Source: Catellatospora paridis (GTDB lineage: Bacteria; Actinomycetota; Actinomycetes; Mycobacteriales; Micromonosporaceae). From it: a stretch of DNA of 64,000 nt. Below, piece by piece: positions 34,628-43,811 of this stretch; position 1 is the first letter of the stretch, and each line of letters starts with the position of its first letter. The DNA lies in contig NZ_ML769324.1 in NCBI RefSeq assembly GCF_009720365.1, forward strand, positions 32,195-96,194, in the 5' to 3' direction. A program made the translations under genes and the position numbers. Under the pieces are notes generated by a model, which was not told where the DNA came from, did no database searches, and was given only the letters and a program-made list of their open reading frames with translations.

Positions 34628-34641
34628 TGGGAGCGCTTCCG
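34628..34641. promoter_or_regulatory. CebR-like operator 1
   Basis: TGGGAGCGCTTCCG matches the CebR/CelR consensus TGGGAGCGCTCCCA at 12 of 14 positions. It lies 564 bp before the GH1 start. Confidence 0.6.
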
Positions 34642-34760
34642 CAGGTAGGGGCCGATTCGGTTACCAGCCAAGGATTTCCTGGTGGTTGCCTACAGATTCT
34701 GGGGCGATGAAGGGTCTTCCCCTCCGGCGAAGTTGTCGCTATCGTTCCAACAAACGTCCA

Positions 34761-34774
34761 TGGGAACGCTTCCA
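34761..34774. promoter_or_regulatory. CebR-like operator 2
   Basis: TGGGAACGCTTCCA matches TGGGAGCGCTCCCA at 12 of 14 positions and keeps the symmetric TGG/CCA ends. Confidence 0.6.
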
Positions 34775-35150
34775 CGGATGTTCATCAATGTAAGAATTCG
34801 TCCCGTCGATGGCCCGCCCGGACGCCATCGCCGGCCGCTCCCAGAGGCGGTCGGTCGCCGATCTCCCTACGACCGGCGACCGACCTCCCTCCGGGTGCCG
34901 GAGAGGAGGTGAAGCTCGCGACTACGTCGCGTGCCAACGGCTCCCGCGCGTCACGCTGCCTCGTGACCCTGCCGCTCGGCAGACACAGGGCGTGAGCACC
35001 CGATGGGGGCGGGGACTGCCCTTCCCCGTCCCCATACCAAACGGCATTCTCCGCCTCAGCGCCCAGCAGCACCAGACTTACGCCACATGTGCGAAAGTCT
35101 TAACACCAATCTCCACCCGTCACAGGGATGAGGACAACTGTACCTGATCA

Positions 35151-35164
35151 TGGGAGCGTTCCCA
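35151..35164. promoter_or_regulatory. CebR-like operator 3, proximal to GH1
   Basis: TGGGAGCGTTCCCA matches TGGGAGCGCTCCCA at 13 of 14 positions and is nearly perfectly symmetric. At 41 bp before the GH1 start codon it is well placed to block transcription until cellobiose or a similar inducer is present. Confidence 0.7.
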
Positions 35165-35204
35165 TCCATGATCAGTCCTTATCCCAGTATTTGAGGAGCA
35201 CCAC

Positions 35205-36707
35205 ATGCCAGGTCCTGTCGGCCGATCTCTCACCCGCCGCGCGGTGCCACGCCGTGCCGGCTGGACCGCGGCCTACGCCTCCACCGCAGCCCGCGCCGCC
35301 ACCGGCGTGGCCACCCCGATCGTGGCCGCCACGCTGACGAGCAGCGACGCGACGGATCCGACGCCGGATCCGTCGCCCACCGCCACGGGGCTGCAGTTCC
35401 CCGACGGATTCGTCTGGGGCGCCGCGACGTCGGCCTACCAGATCGAGGGCGCCGCCGCCGTCGACGGCCGCGGACCGTCGGTATGGGACACCTTCGCCAA
35501 GACTCCCGGCCGTGTGCGCAACGGTGAGACCGGCGACGTCGCCACCGACCACTACCGCCGCTGGTCCACGGACCTCGACCTCATCAAGGAGCTGGGGCTG
35601 CGGTCCTACCGCTTCTCCGTCTCCTGGCCCCGGGTGGTGCCCGGCGGCAGCGGCCCCGTCAACCGCAAGGGCCTGGACTTCTACCGCCGGCTGGTGGACG
35701 GCCTGCGCGAGCGCGACATCACCCCGATGGTGACCCTCTACCACTGGGACACCCCGCAGGAGCTGCAGGACATCGGCGGCTGGGAGAACCGCGACACCGC
35801 CTTCCGCTTCGCCGAGTACGCCGCAGTGCTGGCCGAGGCGCTCGGCGACGTCGTGCCCAACTGGCTCACCCTCAACGAGCCCAAGACCGTCGTGCAGAAC
35901 GGCTACCTGTACGGCTCGCACGCCCCCGGCAAGCGCGACGAGGCCGCCGCCTACGTGGTCGCACACCACCAGCTGCTCGCGCACGGCCTCGCCGTGCAGG
36001 CGATGCGCCCGCACCTGGGCCCGCAGACCCGGATCGGCCCCGCGCTGAACCTGCACCCGTGCTACCCCGCCGACGAGAGCGCCGAGGCGCAGCAGGCCAC
36101 CGTGCTGTACGACGGCTACGAGAACCGCCTCTACCTCGACCCCATCCTGAAGGGCCACTACCCGCAGGACGTGCTGGACGACGTGGCCCGGTTCTCGCCG
36201 ATGCAGCAGCACATCAAGGACGGCGACCTCGAGGTCATCTCGTCGCCGGTGGAACTGCTGGCCGTGCAGTACTACTGCCCGATCTACGTCACCGGCGCCG
36301 GTGAGACGGTGCGCAAGCACCCCACCAGCGAGGCGTTCTGGCAGCAGATCTACCCCGAGGGCATGTACGACATCCTGACCCGCATCAAGAAGGACTACGG
36401 CGACATCGCGCTGACCATCACCGAGAACGGGCTGCCCTGCCCCGACGTGATGGGCCCCGACGGCACCGTGCAGGACACCGGCCGCATCGCCTTCCTGCGC
36501 GACCACTTCGCCGCCACGCACCGGGCCATCACCGACGGGGTGAACCTGGAGAGCTACCACGTGTGGTCGCTGATGGACAACTTCGAGTGGCAGGAAGGCT
36601 ACGACGAGCGGTGGGGCCTGGTCTACGTCGACTACGCCTCCCAGCAGCGCACCCCCAAGGCCAGTGCGCGCTGGTACAGCGGAGTGATCCGCGACAACGG
36701 CCTGTAG
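35205..36707 (+). CDS. GH1 beta-glucosidase with Tat-like N-terminus
   Basis: Retaining glycoside hydrolase family 1 enzyme, 500 residues, cutting cellobiose or aryl-beta-glucosides. Acid/base Glu225 is in TLNEP and nucleophile Glu407 in ITENG; the domain starts LQFPDGFVWGAATSAYQIEG at about residue 63. The first 60 residues are unusual for GH1: basic with twin Arg (LTRRAVPRRAGW), then Ala-rich and a Pro/Thr/Asp linker, which may be a Tat signal or a degenerate one. The proximal CebR-like box implies cellobiose control. The cellulose-type LPMO is 3.5 kb away. Confidence 0.92.
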   Translation: MPGPVGRSLTRRAVPRRAGWTAAYASTAARAATGVATPIVAATLTSSDATDPTPDPSPTATGLQFPDGFVWGAATSAYQIEGAAAVDGRGPSVWDTFAKTPGRVRNGETGDVATDHYRRWSTDLDLIKELGLRSYRFSVSWPRVVPGGSGPVNRKGLDFYRRLVDGLRERDITPMVTLYHWDTPQELQDIGGWENRDTAFRFAEYAAVLAEALGDVVPNWLTLNEPKTVVQNGYLYGSHAPGKRDEAAAYVVAHHQLLAHGLAVQAMRPHLGPQTRIGPALNLHPCYPADESAEAQQATVLYDGYENRLYLDPILKGHYPQDVLDDVARFSPMQQHIKDGDLEVISSPVELLAVQYYCPIYVTGAGETVRKHPTSEAFWQQIYPEGMYDILTRIKKDYGDIALTITENGLPCPDVMGPDGTVQDTGRIAFLRDHFAATHRAITDGVNLESYHVWSLMDNFEWQEGYDERWGLVYVDYASQQRTPKASARWYSGVIRDNGL

Positions 36708-36802
36708 AGCCTCCTCGGCGGTGGGTGACCCTCGCGTCCACGCTGCCGGGTGACTGGGCCGGGTGACCTCAACGGTCGCCCGGCCCGTAGCGTTTCCAGC
36801 CG

Positions 36803-38194
36803 TCAGGCCGCAAGCGACCGCGCCAGCGCCGCGAGGTCGCCGTGCAACCGCTCGCCGACCTCCCAGGCCAGCGTGTCCCCCTCGCCCACCCGCTGGTCGA
36901 TCTTCTCGTGGGCCGCCTGCACCTGGGTTGCCAGCAACGCTCCGGTCGGCCTGGCCTGGACCAGGTTGTTCACGGTGTTGCGCAGGTCGGTCGCAACGTC
37001 GGTGCGCACCCTGCCGTCGCGGGCCGCGTCGTCGATCGTCTTCAGCGCGGCGTCCTGCGCCTGCTTGACGGTGAGCACCGGCGCCGGCGACGGGCCGGGG
37101 CTCTGCCCCGCCGGGGGCGGCGTGCTCGCAGCGGGCCGCGAACCGTTCGCGGTGGCTGAGAGGGCGGGGGTCGGGGAGGTCGTGCCGGACGGGGCCGCCG
37201 ACGCGGACTGCGCGCCGAAGCCGGGCGTGCTCGCCGGGGGCGTGCCCACCGCCTGGCCCGGGTCCCGCGGCGACTCCCGGGTGGGCAGCGTCCACACCAG
37301 CACGCCGAGCACCGCGACCCCGGCCGCCGCGGCCGCCATCGGCAGCAGCCGCCGCGGCGAGCGGGCGGGCACCGCACGCAGGACGCGGGCGACCTCGGCG
37401 GCCGTCGGGCGCGTCGCGGGATCGCGGCGCAGCGCGGCGGTCACCACCGAGGCCACCGAGCGGGGCAGCCCGAGCACATCCGGCGGCGCCACGGGGCCGT
37501 GGTCTGCCGCGACGTCGTCCCAGCCGCGCACCCGGAACGGCGGGCGGCCGGTGAGCATCTCGTAGAGCACCACACCGAGGGCGTACACGTCGGTGGCGGG
37601 TTCGGCGGGCATGCCGTCGAGGCGCTCGGGGGCGACGTACGCCGGGGTGCCGAAGCTGGCGCCGGTGCTGTCGTCGTCGGGTTCGCCGACGCGGGCCGCG
37701 ATGCCGAAGTCGAGGACGGTGACCTGCTCCCCGTGCACCATCACGTTGTCCGGGGTGATGTCGCGGTGCACCACGCCCCGACGGTGCGCCACCTCCAGCA
37801 CGGCGGCGATGCGTACGCCGATGCGCACCGCCTCCCGCCAGGGCAGCGCACCCAGCGCGATCCGGTCGGCCAGCGGCTCTCCGGCCACCAGCTGGAGCAC
37901 GATGACCGCGATCTCCTGCCCGTCCGGAGTGCTGGTGCGCACGAAGTCGTGCACCCCGGCCACGTCCGGGTGGTTCAGGCGGGCCACCGCCCACGCCTCA
38001 CGCCGAGCCAGCTCGCGCAGCCGCTCGTCGCCGGACAGCCGCGGGTCGAGCACCTTCAGCGCCACCAGGCGGTCCAGCGTCTCGTCGCGGGCCCGCCAGA
38101 TGACCGCCATGCCGCCGACACCGATCCTGTCGATCAGTCGATACCGCTCGACCATCAGGTCGCCGGCGCGCAGCGGGTAGGCGTACTCGGTCAT
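36803..38194 (-). CDS. Receptor-type Ser/Thr protein kinase with HRDIT catalytic loop
   Basis: PknB-type layout: cytoplasmic kinase domain (about residues 18-275), Pro/Ser region, one membrane helix (LLPMAAAAAGVAVLGVLVWTLP) and an outer helical domain of about 90 residues at the C-terminus. Gly loop GVGGMAVIWRA, VALK lysine, DFG and APE (GTPAYVAPERL) are present. The catalytic loop reads HRDITPDN, with Thr in place of the usual Lys of HRDxKPxN. ATG 38194 is used; GTG 38203 is an alternative and neither has a good ribosome site. The FHA-ABC protein 6 kb away is a conceivable substrate. Confidence 0.9.
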   Translation of the reverse strand: MTEYAYPLRAGDLMVERYRLIDRIGVGGMAVIWRARDETLDRLVALKVLDPRLSGDERLRELARREAWAVARLNHPDVAGVHDFVRTSTPDGQEIAVIVLQLVAGEPLADRIALGALPWREAVRIGVRIAAVLEVAHRRGVVHRDITPDNVMVHGEQVTVLDFGIAARVGEPDDDSTGASFGTPAYVAPERLDGMPAEPATDVYALGVVLYEMLTGRPPFRVRGWDDVAADHGPVAPPDVLGLPRSVASVVTAALRRDPATRPTAAEVARVLRAVPARSPRRLLPMAAAAAGVAVLGVLVWTLPTRESPRDPGQAVGTPPASTPGFGAQSASAAPSGTTSPTPALSATANGSRPAASTPPPAGQSPGPSPAPVLTVKQAQDAALKTIDDAARDGRVRTDVATDLRNTVNNLVQARPTGALLATQVQAAHEKIDQRVGEGDTLAWEVGERLHGDLAALARSLAA

Positions 38195-38304
38195 GAACGG
38201 CACGTTGCTGCATGATCCGCTGTGGTGTCAACGGTTGCCCGGACACGATTCCGGATCGCTTGAACGATCCAGCTCCCCACCGGTCCGGGTCCTCGCGACC
38301 CCGG

Positions 38305-39213
38305 TCACCGGACGGCGACCGCACGTCCCTCCTGTTGGGACAGCTGCGCCGCCTCCAGCACCGACACGACCTCGCGGGCGAAACGCACGTCGCACGGGTG
38401 CGCCGGGCCGCCCTCGCCCGGATGGCGTGCCTGCACGAGCAGCTCGTCGATCGCCCGGCCGAAGGCGGCCACCGGGTCGCCGGAGCCGCCGGGCAGGTCC
38501 AGCACGCCGGCCTCGCCGTGCAGCTGGTACTCGAACAGCAACGCCGTCGGTGGGGCGTCCAGCGTGAGCATCAGCACGCTGACCGCGCCGCTCTCATGGC
38601 GGGCCAGCACGTGGCTGGTGGCGTGCGCGCCGGCCAGCGAGGTCACCTCGGTCACCGGGCCCAGCACGGGCAGCAGCCGCGACAGCGCGTGCGGGCCGAT
38701 GTCCCACAGGCCGCCGTGCACCTTGCGCCAGGCCGACTCGCTGTACGGGCCGCCCTGCGCGAAGATCGAGGCGTACATGGTGACCCGGGCCGAGCTCCAG
38801 CCGCCCGCGGCGGCCGCCTGCTCCAGCGACTGCGTGACGTCGGGGTCGAAGCGGGCGGTGAAGAAGACCACGCTGGCCACGCCGGTCTCGGCGACGGCGT
38901 CGACCACGCGGTCGGCGTCGGCGGTCGTGAGCGCCAGCGGCTTGTCCAGCAGCAGGTGGCGGCCCGCGCGGGCGGCGCGCTCCGCGATCGGCGCCTGCAC
39001 GTCCGGCGGCAGCGCCACCGCGACGGCGTCCACGTCGGCGATCAGCGCGTCGATGTCGGCATAGGGGCGGGTGCCCAGCCGCGACGCGAGCGCGGCGGCC
39101 TTGGCCGGATCGCGGCCCCATACGCCGACGAGCTCGGCCTCGGGGTGGGCCACCAGTGCCGCGCCCTGGGTCTGCTCCGCCCAGTAGCCCGTGCCGAACA
39201 ATCCGAATCGCAT
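38305..39213 (-). CDS. Gfo/Idh/MocA-family oxidoreductase
   Basis: NAD(P)-dependent sugar or polyol dehydrogenase family, 302 residues: N-terminal Rossmann domain (MRFGLFGTGYWAEQTQGAAL; GTGYWA), ...HLLLDKPLALT with the family DKP/EKP lysine, then the C-terminal alpha/beta domain with GGLWDIGPHALSRLLPVLG (G-x-D-x-G-x-H-x4-L). ATG 39213 is the domain start. Substrate unknown. It may follow the 173-residue secreted protein gene ending at 39302 in one transcript. Confidence 0.88.
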   Translation of the reverse strand: MRFGLFGTGYWAEQTQGAALVAHPEAELVGVWGRDPAKAAALASRLGTRPYADIDALIADVDAVAVALPPDVQAPIAERAARAGRHLLLDKPLALTTADADRVVDAVAETGVASVVFFTARFDPDVTQSLEQAAAAGGWSSARVTMYASIFAQGGPYSESAWRKVHGGLWDIGPHALSRLLPVLGPVTEVTSLAGAHATSHVLARHESGAVSVLMLTLDAPPTALLFEYQLHGEAGVLDLPGGSGDPVAAFGRAIDELLVQARHPGEGGPAHPCDVRFAREVVSVLEAAQLSQQEGRAVAVR

Positions 39214-39301
39214 GAAGATCAGCCTAGTCGCCCACCGGTCCGGCGCGGCGGCGGCCTGTGCGCGCCCGGCCTCGGCCGCCACGGCGGCGACGCGGTGCCG
39301 T

Positions 39302-39823
39302 TCAGGCCTTGGCGACCTCGTCGAGATAGCGCTGCTGCAGCGCGGTCGGCAGGCTCGGGTCGTGGAAACCGCCGAAGGCCCACGGCTCGTACTGGTCGGG
39401 CAGCATGGCCTTGACCCGGTCGGGGTAGCCCAGTCCCGCCTCGGCGATGCGCACCCGCGGCGGGTCGGTCAGCTCGACGACGACCGGCCCGGAGATGCGG
39501 GCGGCGAAGTCCCACGGCTGTCCCGGCTCCCCGGCGGCGCAGAAGAAGTACGCGTACACCACGCGCACGTCGGCTGCCCGGGTCGCGTCCGCTGGCTCCA
39601 TGCCCATGGTCTCCGCCGTGCACAGCACGGTGTCCTCGGCGGCGACGTCGTGGCCGTGCTCATGGTGCTCGGACGGCGACGACTGCGCCAGGATCACCGC
39701 GACGCGGTCGGCGAGCACGTCCTTCAGATCCGCGGGCGCCGCCACGGCGAACAGCCCGGCCACCAACGCCAGCGCCAGCAGCTCGGGCAGGAGCCACCAG
39801 GCGTTGCGGCGTACCGCGGACAT
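39302..39823 (-). CDS. Hypothetical membrane-anchored or secreted protein
   Basis: Not recognised. The 173-residue product has one hydrophobic N-terminal segment (WWLLPELLALALVAGLFAVAAP), then an extracytoplasmic-type region containing a His-rich stretch SEHHEHGHD and two cysteines (VLCTAET, YFFCAAGE) that could form a disulfide. The His cluster hints at metal binding, which is inference. MSAVRRNAWW at 39823 is used; MCGVSM 15 bases upstream is an alternative. Confidence 0.65.
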   Translation of the reverse strand: MSAVRRNAWWLLPELLALALVAGLFAVAAPADLKDVLADRVAVILAQSSPSEHHEHGHDVAAEDTVLCTAETMGMEPADATRAADVRVVYAYFFCAAGEPGQPWDFAARISGPVVVELTDPPRVRIAEAGLGYPDRVKAMLPDQYEPWAFGGFHDPSLPTALQQRYLDEVAKA

Positions 39824-40143
39824 CGACACGCCGCACATGCTCGCACCCGCGATGGCACGGCGCAACCATTGCCGACGTGGTTGATCACATGGTGGAATGT
39901 CGATGCCGTGGTGCTGCGAGGGCAGACGTGGAGCGCGCCGCGGCCTGTGCGTGAGCCGCGCCGACGCGACGGATCGTCCCTTACCCCTGTCCCCGGTCCA
40001 CCGTGGCCGCGGCAGGGGTGATCCCGCATCCGCAGCACGGCTCGTCCCGTCCACTCCGGTCTTCCCCGCGGTCCGCCCCTACGGCGGCGCCGCCGGGATC
40101 CTCCGCCGGACGTGGCGCGCGCCCGTGCTGGAAAGGACAGCAC
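39824..40143. other. 320-bp divergent intergenic region before LPMO
   Basis: No gene seen. It should hold the LPMO promoter; GGAAAGGA (40131-40138) precedes the LPMO ATG. I looked for a CebR-like TGGGAGCGCTCCCA box and saw none. Confidence 0.4.
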
Positions 40144-41289
40144 ATGAACAAGCTGAAGGCCGCCGCTCTGGCGGCGGCCGCCACGCTCGCCGCCGGCCTC
40201 GCCATCACGATGATCAATCCCGGCACCGCGGCGGCGCACGGCGCGCTGCTCACCCCGGGCAGCCGCACCTACCTGTGCTATCTGGACGGCAAGTCCAGCA
40301 CCGGTGAGATCAAGCCGACCAACGGCGCCTGCCAGAACGCGGCCGCCGTCGGCGGCACCCAGCCGTTCTACGACTGGTTCGGCGTGCTGCGCTCCGACGG
40401 GCAGGGCCGCACCCGCGGCTTCATCCCCGACGGCGCGCTGTGCAGCGGCGGCTTCACCAAGTTCGCGGGCTTCGACGCGCCGCGCAGCGACTGGCCGCTG
40501 ACCCACCTCACCTCCGGCGCCAACCACAGCTGGCGCTACAGCAACTGGGCCGCCCACCCGGGCTGGTTCTACCTCTACATCACCAAGGACGGCTACAACC
40601 CCAACCAGGCGCTCACCTGGGCGAACATGGAAGAGCAGCCGTTCCTGAGCATCGACCACCCGCCGATGTCGGCCCCGGCCCCGGACGGCTACTACTACTG
40701 GAACGGCAATCTGCCCTCGGGCAAGTCCGGCCGGCACGTCATCTACTCCGTCTGGAAGCGCTCGGACAGCCAGGAGACCTTCTACGGCTGCTCGGACGTC
40801 ATCTTCGACGGCGGCAACGGCCAGGTGACCGGCATCAACAACCCGCCGACCACCCCGTCGCCGATCCCGTCCGCGTCGGCCTCGCCGTCGCGGCCGCCGT
40901 CGGCGTCGCCGTCGCCCAGTGCCGCCTCACCGCGGCCGAGCAGCCCGGCGCCGTCGACGCCTGGACCCGCGACGCCGTCCGTCCCGCCGGGCGCCTGCTC
41001 GGCGACGTACACCCAGATCGGCAACTGGAACAACGGGTTCCAGGGAGAGGTCAAGGTGACCGCGGGCGGCACCGCGATCACCGCCTGGACGGTGAAGGCC
41101 ACCTGGGCCAACGGCCAGACCGTGAACCAGAGCTGGAGCAGCACCTACACCAACGCCACCGGGTCCACCACGTTCAAGAACGTGGCCTGGAACGGCAGCC
41201 TCGGCTCGGGTGCCAGCACCACGTTCGGGTTCCTGGGCAACCACAGCGGGACCAACAACCCGCCGACGTTGACCTGCACGAGTCCGTGA
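40144..41289 (+). CDS. AA10 lytic polysaccharide monooxygenase with CBM2
   Basis: Secreted copper enzyme that oxidatively cleaves crystalline polysaccharide. After the signal (cut at TAAA|HG) the mature N-terminal His32 forms the histidine brace; the second brace His is in YSNWAAHPG. The catalytic part (about 32-235) closely follows the cellulose-active C1-oxidising Streptomyces type (HGALLTPGSRTYLCYLDGKS, PFYDWFGVL, RSDSQETFYGCSDVIFDGGNGQVTG). A Pro/Ser-rich linker (about 240-285) leads to a C-terminal CBM2 (CSATYTQIGNWNNGFQGEV...). ATG 40144 follows GGAAAGGA. Confidence 0.95.
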   Translation: MNKLKAAALAAAATLAAGLAITMINPGTAAAHGALLTPGSRTYLCYLDGKSSTGEIKPTNGACQNAAAVGGTQPFYDWFGVLRSDGQGRTRGFIPDGALCSGGFTKFAGFDAPRSDWPLTHLTSGANHSWRYSNWAAHPGWFYLYITKDGYNPNQALTWANMEEQPFLSIDHPPMSAPAPDGYYYWNGNLPSGKSGRHVIYSVWKRSDSQETFYGCSDVIFDGGNGQVTGINNPPTTPSPIPSASASPSRPPSASPSPSAASPRPSSPAPSTPGPATPSVPPGACSATYTQIGNWNNGFQGEVKVTAGGTAITAWTVKATWANGQTVNQSWSSTYTNATGSTTFKNVAWNGSLGSGASTTFGFLGNHSGTNNPPTLTCTSP

Positions 41290-41302
41290 CGCACCGATGA
41301 AC

Positions 41303-41332
41303 GGTGGCGCCCCCGTCCGCGGGGGCGCCACC
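41303..41332. terminator. Bidirectional terminator between LPMO and secreted protein
   Basis: GGTGGCGCCCCC and GGGGGCGCCACC are perfect 12-bp arms with a six-base loop, 13 bp after the LPMO stop and 12 bp before the convergent gene's stop. Confidence 0.8.
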
Positions 41333-41344
41333 CGTCGGCACGGC

Positions 41345-41962
41345 TCAGGGCCGCCCCGGCGTCCCGTACTTCTCGACCACCTCGAACGGCGTCTGCGCGA
41401 ACCACTCGGTTTCCCCTGCGGGCAGGCAGTTCAGCGCGACGTTGACGCCGAGGCCGTCGCAGTGCTGCGCGGACAGGACGAGGTACACGGCGAACGTGTG
41501 CGTGCCCGGACGCAGCGGCTTGAGCGCAGGCGACGGGAAGGTCGCGAACGGCAGGCCGTCCTCGCCCACGAACGTTCGCAGCACCTCGGGGCCTGCGGTG
41601 ACGACCCGCTCCCGGTCGGTGCCGCCGTCGATCACGTACTTCGCGCTGCGGAACTTCGCGCTGAGGTCGTCGATCGGGGCGGGCAGTTCGGGGGTGTACC
41701 CGGCCGGGTAGACGGCCCCGTCGGGGCCGGCCGCCGTGGTCCACGAGTTCGCCAACACGACCCACCGCTCGCCGGCGAGCACCTCCAGGCAGATCGGCGG
41801 GCTGACGATGCGCTCTTTGATGCCGTAGATCTGGTTGAGGTTCGCGCCCGAGGGCGTGATGCAGTCGTGCTCGGCCGGCGGAGCGGCCTGCGCGGCGCCG
41901 CCGGTCAGGGCCGTCGCCAGCGCGAGGCCGGCGAGTGCGGCGAACATTCGCCAAGGTCTCAT
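41345..41962 (-). CDS. Secreted protein of unknown function
   Basis: Not recognised. The 205-residue product has a clear Sec signal (MRPWRMFAALAGLALATALTGGAAQA-A) and a mature part of about 178 residues with three or four cysteines (HDCITPSG, PPICLEVL, QHCDGLG, LNCLPAG), suggesting disulfides. It contains no catalytic motif I know. ATG 41962 is set by the signal peptide; the longer upstream frame is not coding. Confidence 0.75.
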   Translation of the reverse strand: MRPWRMFAALAGLALATALTGGAAQAAPPAEHDCITPSGANLNQIYGIKERIVSPPICLEVLAGERWVVLANSWTTAAGPDGAVYPAGYTPELPAPIDDLSAKFRSAKYVIDGGTDRERVVTAGPEVLRTFVGEDGLPFATFPSPALKPLRPGTHTFAVYLVLSAQHCDGLGVNVALNCLPAGETEWFAQTPFEVVEKYGTPGRP

Positions 41963-42149
41963 CGAGACCGCCTTCCATGTCGGGATAGGTGCATAACCGC
42001 AGGTCACGCGGCCAAGACAGCATCGCCTCAGGCGGCCCGGCAAACGGCGGGACACGCCGTCGGGCGACGTGCGGGTGAGGGCTCGCGCCTGTCGGGAGAG
42101 GCGGGCGGCGCGGATGACCGTGGCCGGAGGCGTGTCCGGGCCGCTCGGC

Positions 42150-43685
42150 CTAGTAGACGGCGCTGTGCAGGTCCAGCCGGCGCAGCACGTCGTCCACCGC
42201 CTCGGGCTCGCGTGTCCGGTGGTCGAGCACCGCGGCCCGCGAGGCCGCCAGCAGCTCCGCCCGCACGTCACCGAGGCGCTGGCGCTGGCGTACCCAGTCG
42301 TCGTCCTCCGCCTCCTCGTCGACGAGAATGGCGCGCTGCCACTGCGCCAGCCGGTGCGCGGTCTCCGCGCTCACCGTGCCGTCGGCCCGCAACTGCTCCA
42401 GGCGGCGTTGCCCGGCCTCCTGGGCCATCGCGATGACCTCCTGTTCGGCCTGGCGGCGGCGTTTCGCGCCGGTGCTCAGCCCGAGCCGCTTCACGAGCCA
42501 GGGCAGCGTCACGCCGGGCAGCAGCAGGGTGACCACGGCGACCACCGCCGCCACGAACACGATCTGCGAGCGGGCCGGGAAGTCCCTGGGCAGTGCCAGC
42601 GCGGTCGCGATGGTGACCACCCCGCGCATGCCCGCCCACGCCACGATCAGGGTCTCGCCCCACCCCACCGGCACGTCCGCGGGATCGCGCGAGCCCATCC
42701 GCTTGGCCAGCCCGCCGACGCCGAACATCCACGCGAAGCGCACCGCCACCAGGGTGAGGCAGATCAAAATCGCGAAGCGGGTGTACGGCCACACGCCCGC
42801 GTCCAGGTCGTCGAGCGCCTCGATGAACTCCAGCCCGATCAGCCCGAAGGTGAAGCCGGTGACCAGCTCCTCCACCACGTCCCAGAAGTTGCGTCCGGAC
42901 AGCCGCCCGGCGACGTCGTCGGGGTCGGCCCGGGTCGCGCCCAGCCAGAACCCGGCCGCGAGCACCGCCAGCACCCCGCTGGCGTGCACGGAGTCGGCGG
43001 TGAGATACGCGGCGTACGGGGTGAGCAGGCTCAGCCCGGCCCGCAGCTCGGCGGTCGGCAGCCGGTCGAACAGCCAGCCGAAGACGATCCCGGCGGCCAG
43101 GCCGACGCCGGCGCCGGCCGTGGCCGTGTAGCCGAACGAGGCGACCGCGCTCCAGACCGACAGCGTTCCGGTGAGCACTCCGGCCACCGCGACCTGGTAG
43201 ATGGTCAGCGCGGTGACGTCGTTGAACAGCCCTTCCCCTTCGAGCAGGGTGACGGTGCGGCGGGGCAGGCCCAGCCGGCCGGCCATCGCGGAGACGGCGG
43301 CCGGGTCGGGCGGGGAGGTGATCGCGCCGAGCACCACGGCCGCGCCCAGCGCCAGCGCGGGGTGGACGGTGGCCGCGACGGCGGCGACCGCGGCCGTGGT
43401 CACGAAGACCAGGGCGACCGCGAGCAGCAGGATGGGCTTCCAGCCGCGCGCGAAGCGCCGCCAGGAGCTGCGCTGGACCGCGGCGAACAGCAGCGGCGGC
43501 AGCAGCACGGGCAGGATGACTTCGGGATGCAGGGACAGCGAGCGGCCGGGCAGCAGGCCGAGCGCGGCGCCGAACACGGTGGCCACCACGGGCGCCGGCA
43601 GTCGCAACCGTGCGCCGACCGGCACGCAGAGCAGACCGAGCACCAGCAGCACGAGGATGACGGTGCGTTGGTCCATACCGCCCAT
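42150..43685 (-). CDS. CPA1-family Na+/H+ antiporter
   Basis: Cation/proton exchanger of 511 residues with about 12 membrane helices followed by a cytoplasmic tail of about 120 residues. Family landmarks: the ion-binding region ITSPPDPAAVSAM (usually ITDPVAV..), EGEGLFNDVTALTIYQ, and WAGMRGVVTIATALALP. The insertion changing TDP to TSPPDP is common in actinobacterial NhaP-like proteins. MGGMDQ at 43685 or MDQ at 43676 may be the start. The upstream 476 bp hold a structured segment that may control it. Confidence 0.9.
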   Translation of the reverse strand: MGGMDQRTVILVLLVLGLLCVPVGARLRLPAPVVATVFGAALGLLPGRSLSLHPEVILPVLLPPLLFAAVQRSSWRRFARGWKPILLLAVALVFVTTAAVAAVAATVHPALALGAAVVLGAITSPPDPAAVSAMAGRLGLPRRTVTLLEGEGLFNDVTALTIYQVAVAGVLTGTLSVWSAVASFGYTATAGAGVGLAAGIVFGWLFDRLPTAELRAGLSLLTPYAAYLTADSVHASGVLAVLAAGFWLGATRADPDDVAGRLSGRNFWDVVEELVTGFTFGLIGLEFIEALDDLDAGVWPYTRFAILICLTLVAVRFAWMFGVGGLAKRMGSRDPADVPVGWGETLIVAWAGMRGVVTIATALALPRDFPARSQIVFVAAVVAVVTLLLPGVTLPWLVKRLGLSTGAKRRRQAEQEVIAMAQEAGQRRLEQLRADGTVSAETAHRLAQWQRAILVDEEAEDDDWVRQRQRLGDVRAELLAASRAAVLDHRTREPEAVDDVLRRLDLHSAVY

Positions 43686-43811
43686 TGCACGTCATGACCT
43701 GGCGTTAACAGCGGCACGACACGATCAAGAGACGGCCATGGATTTCGTGCGAGTTTGTTGGTAGTCTCGCCGAAGTAACGACGGCAGCCACCCTGCCGCG
43801 GGCAGAGAGCA

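Larger units (their letters stand above)
34487..35204. other. 718-bp intergenic region before GH1 gene
   Basis: No convincing gene. It holds three CebR-like boxes (separate entries) and two AT-richer patches (about 34650-34800 and 35030-35180). The spread of boxes over 540 bp suggests either two promoters with looping or loss of a gene that once lay between the first boxes and the GH1 gene. Confidence 0.5.

Noticed and set aside
34593-34912. Possible small or decayed genes before the GH1 gene
   Set aside because: Short frames in several phases, none with a recognisable domain or good ribosome site; regulatory boxes explain the region better.
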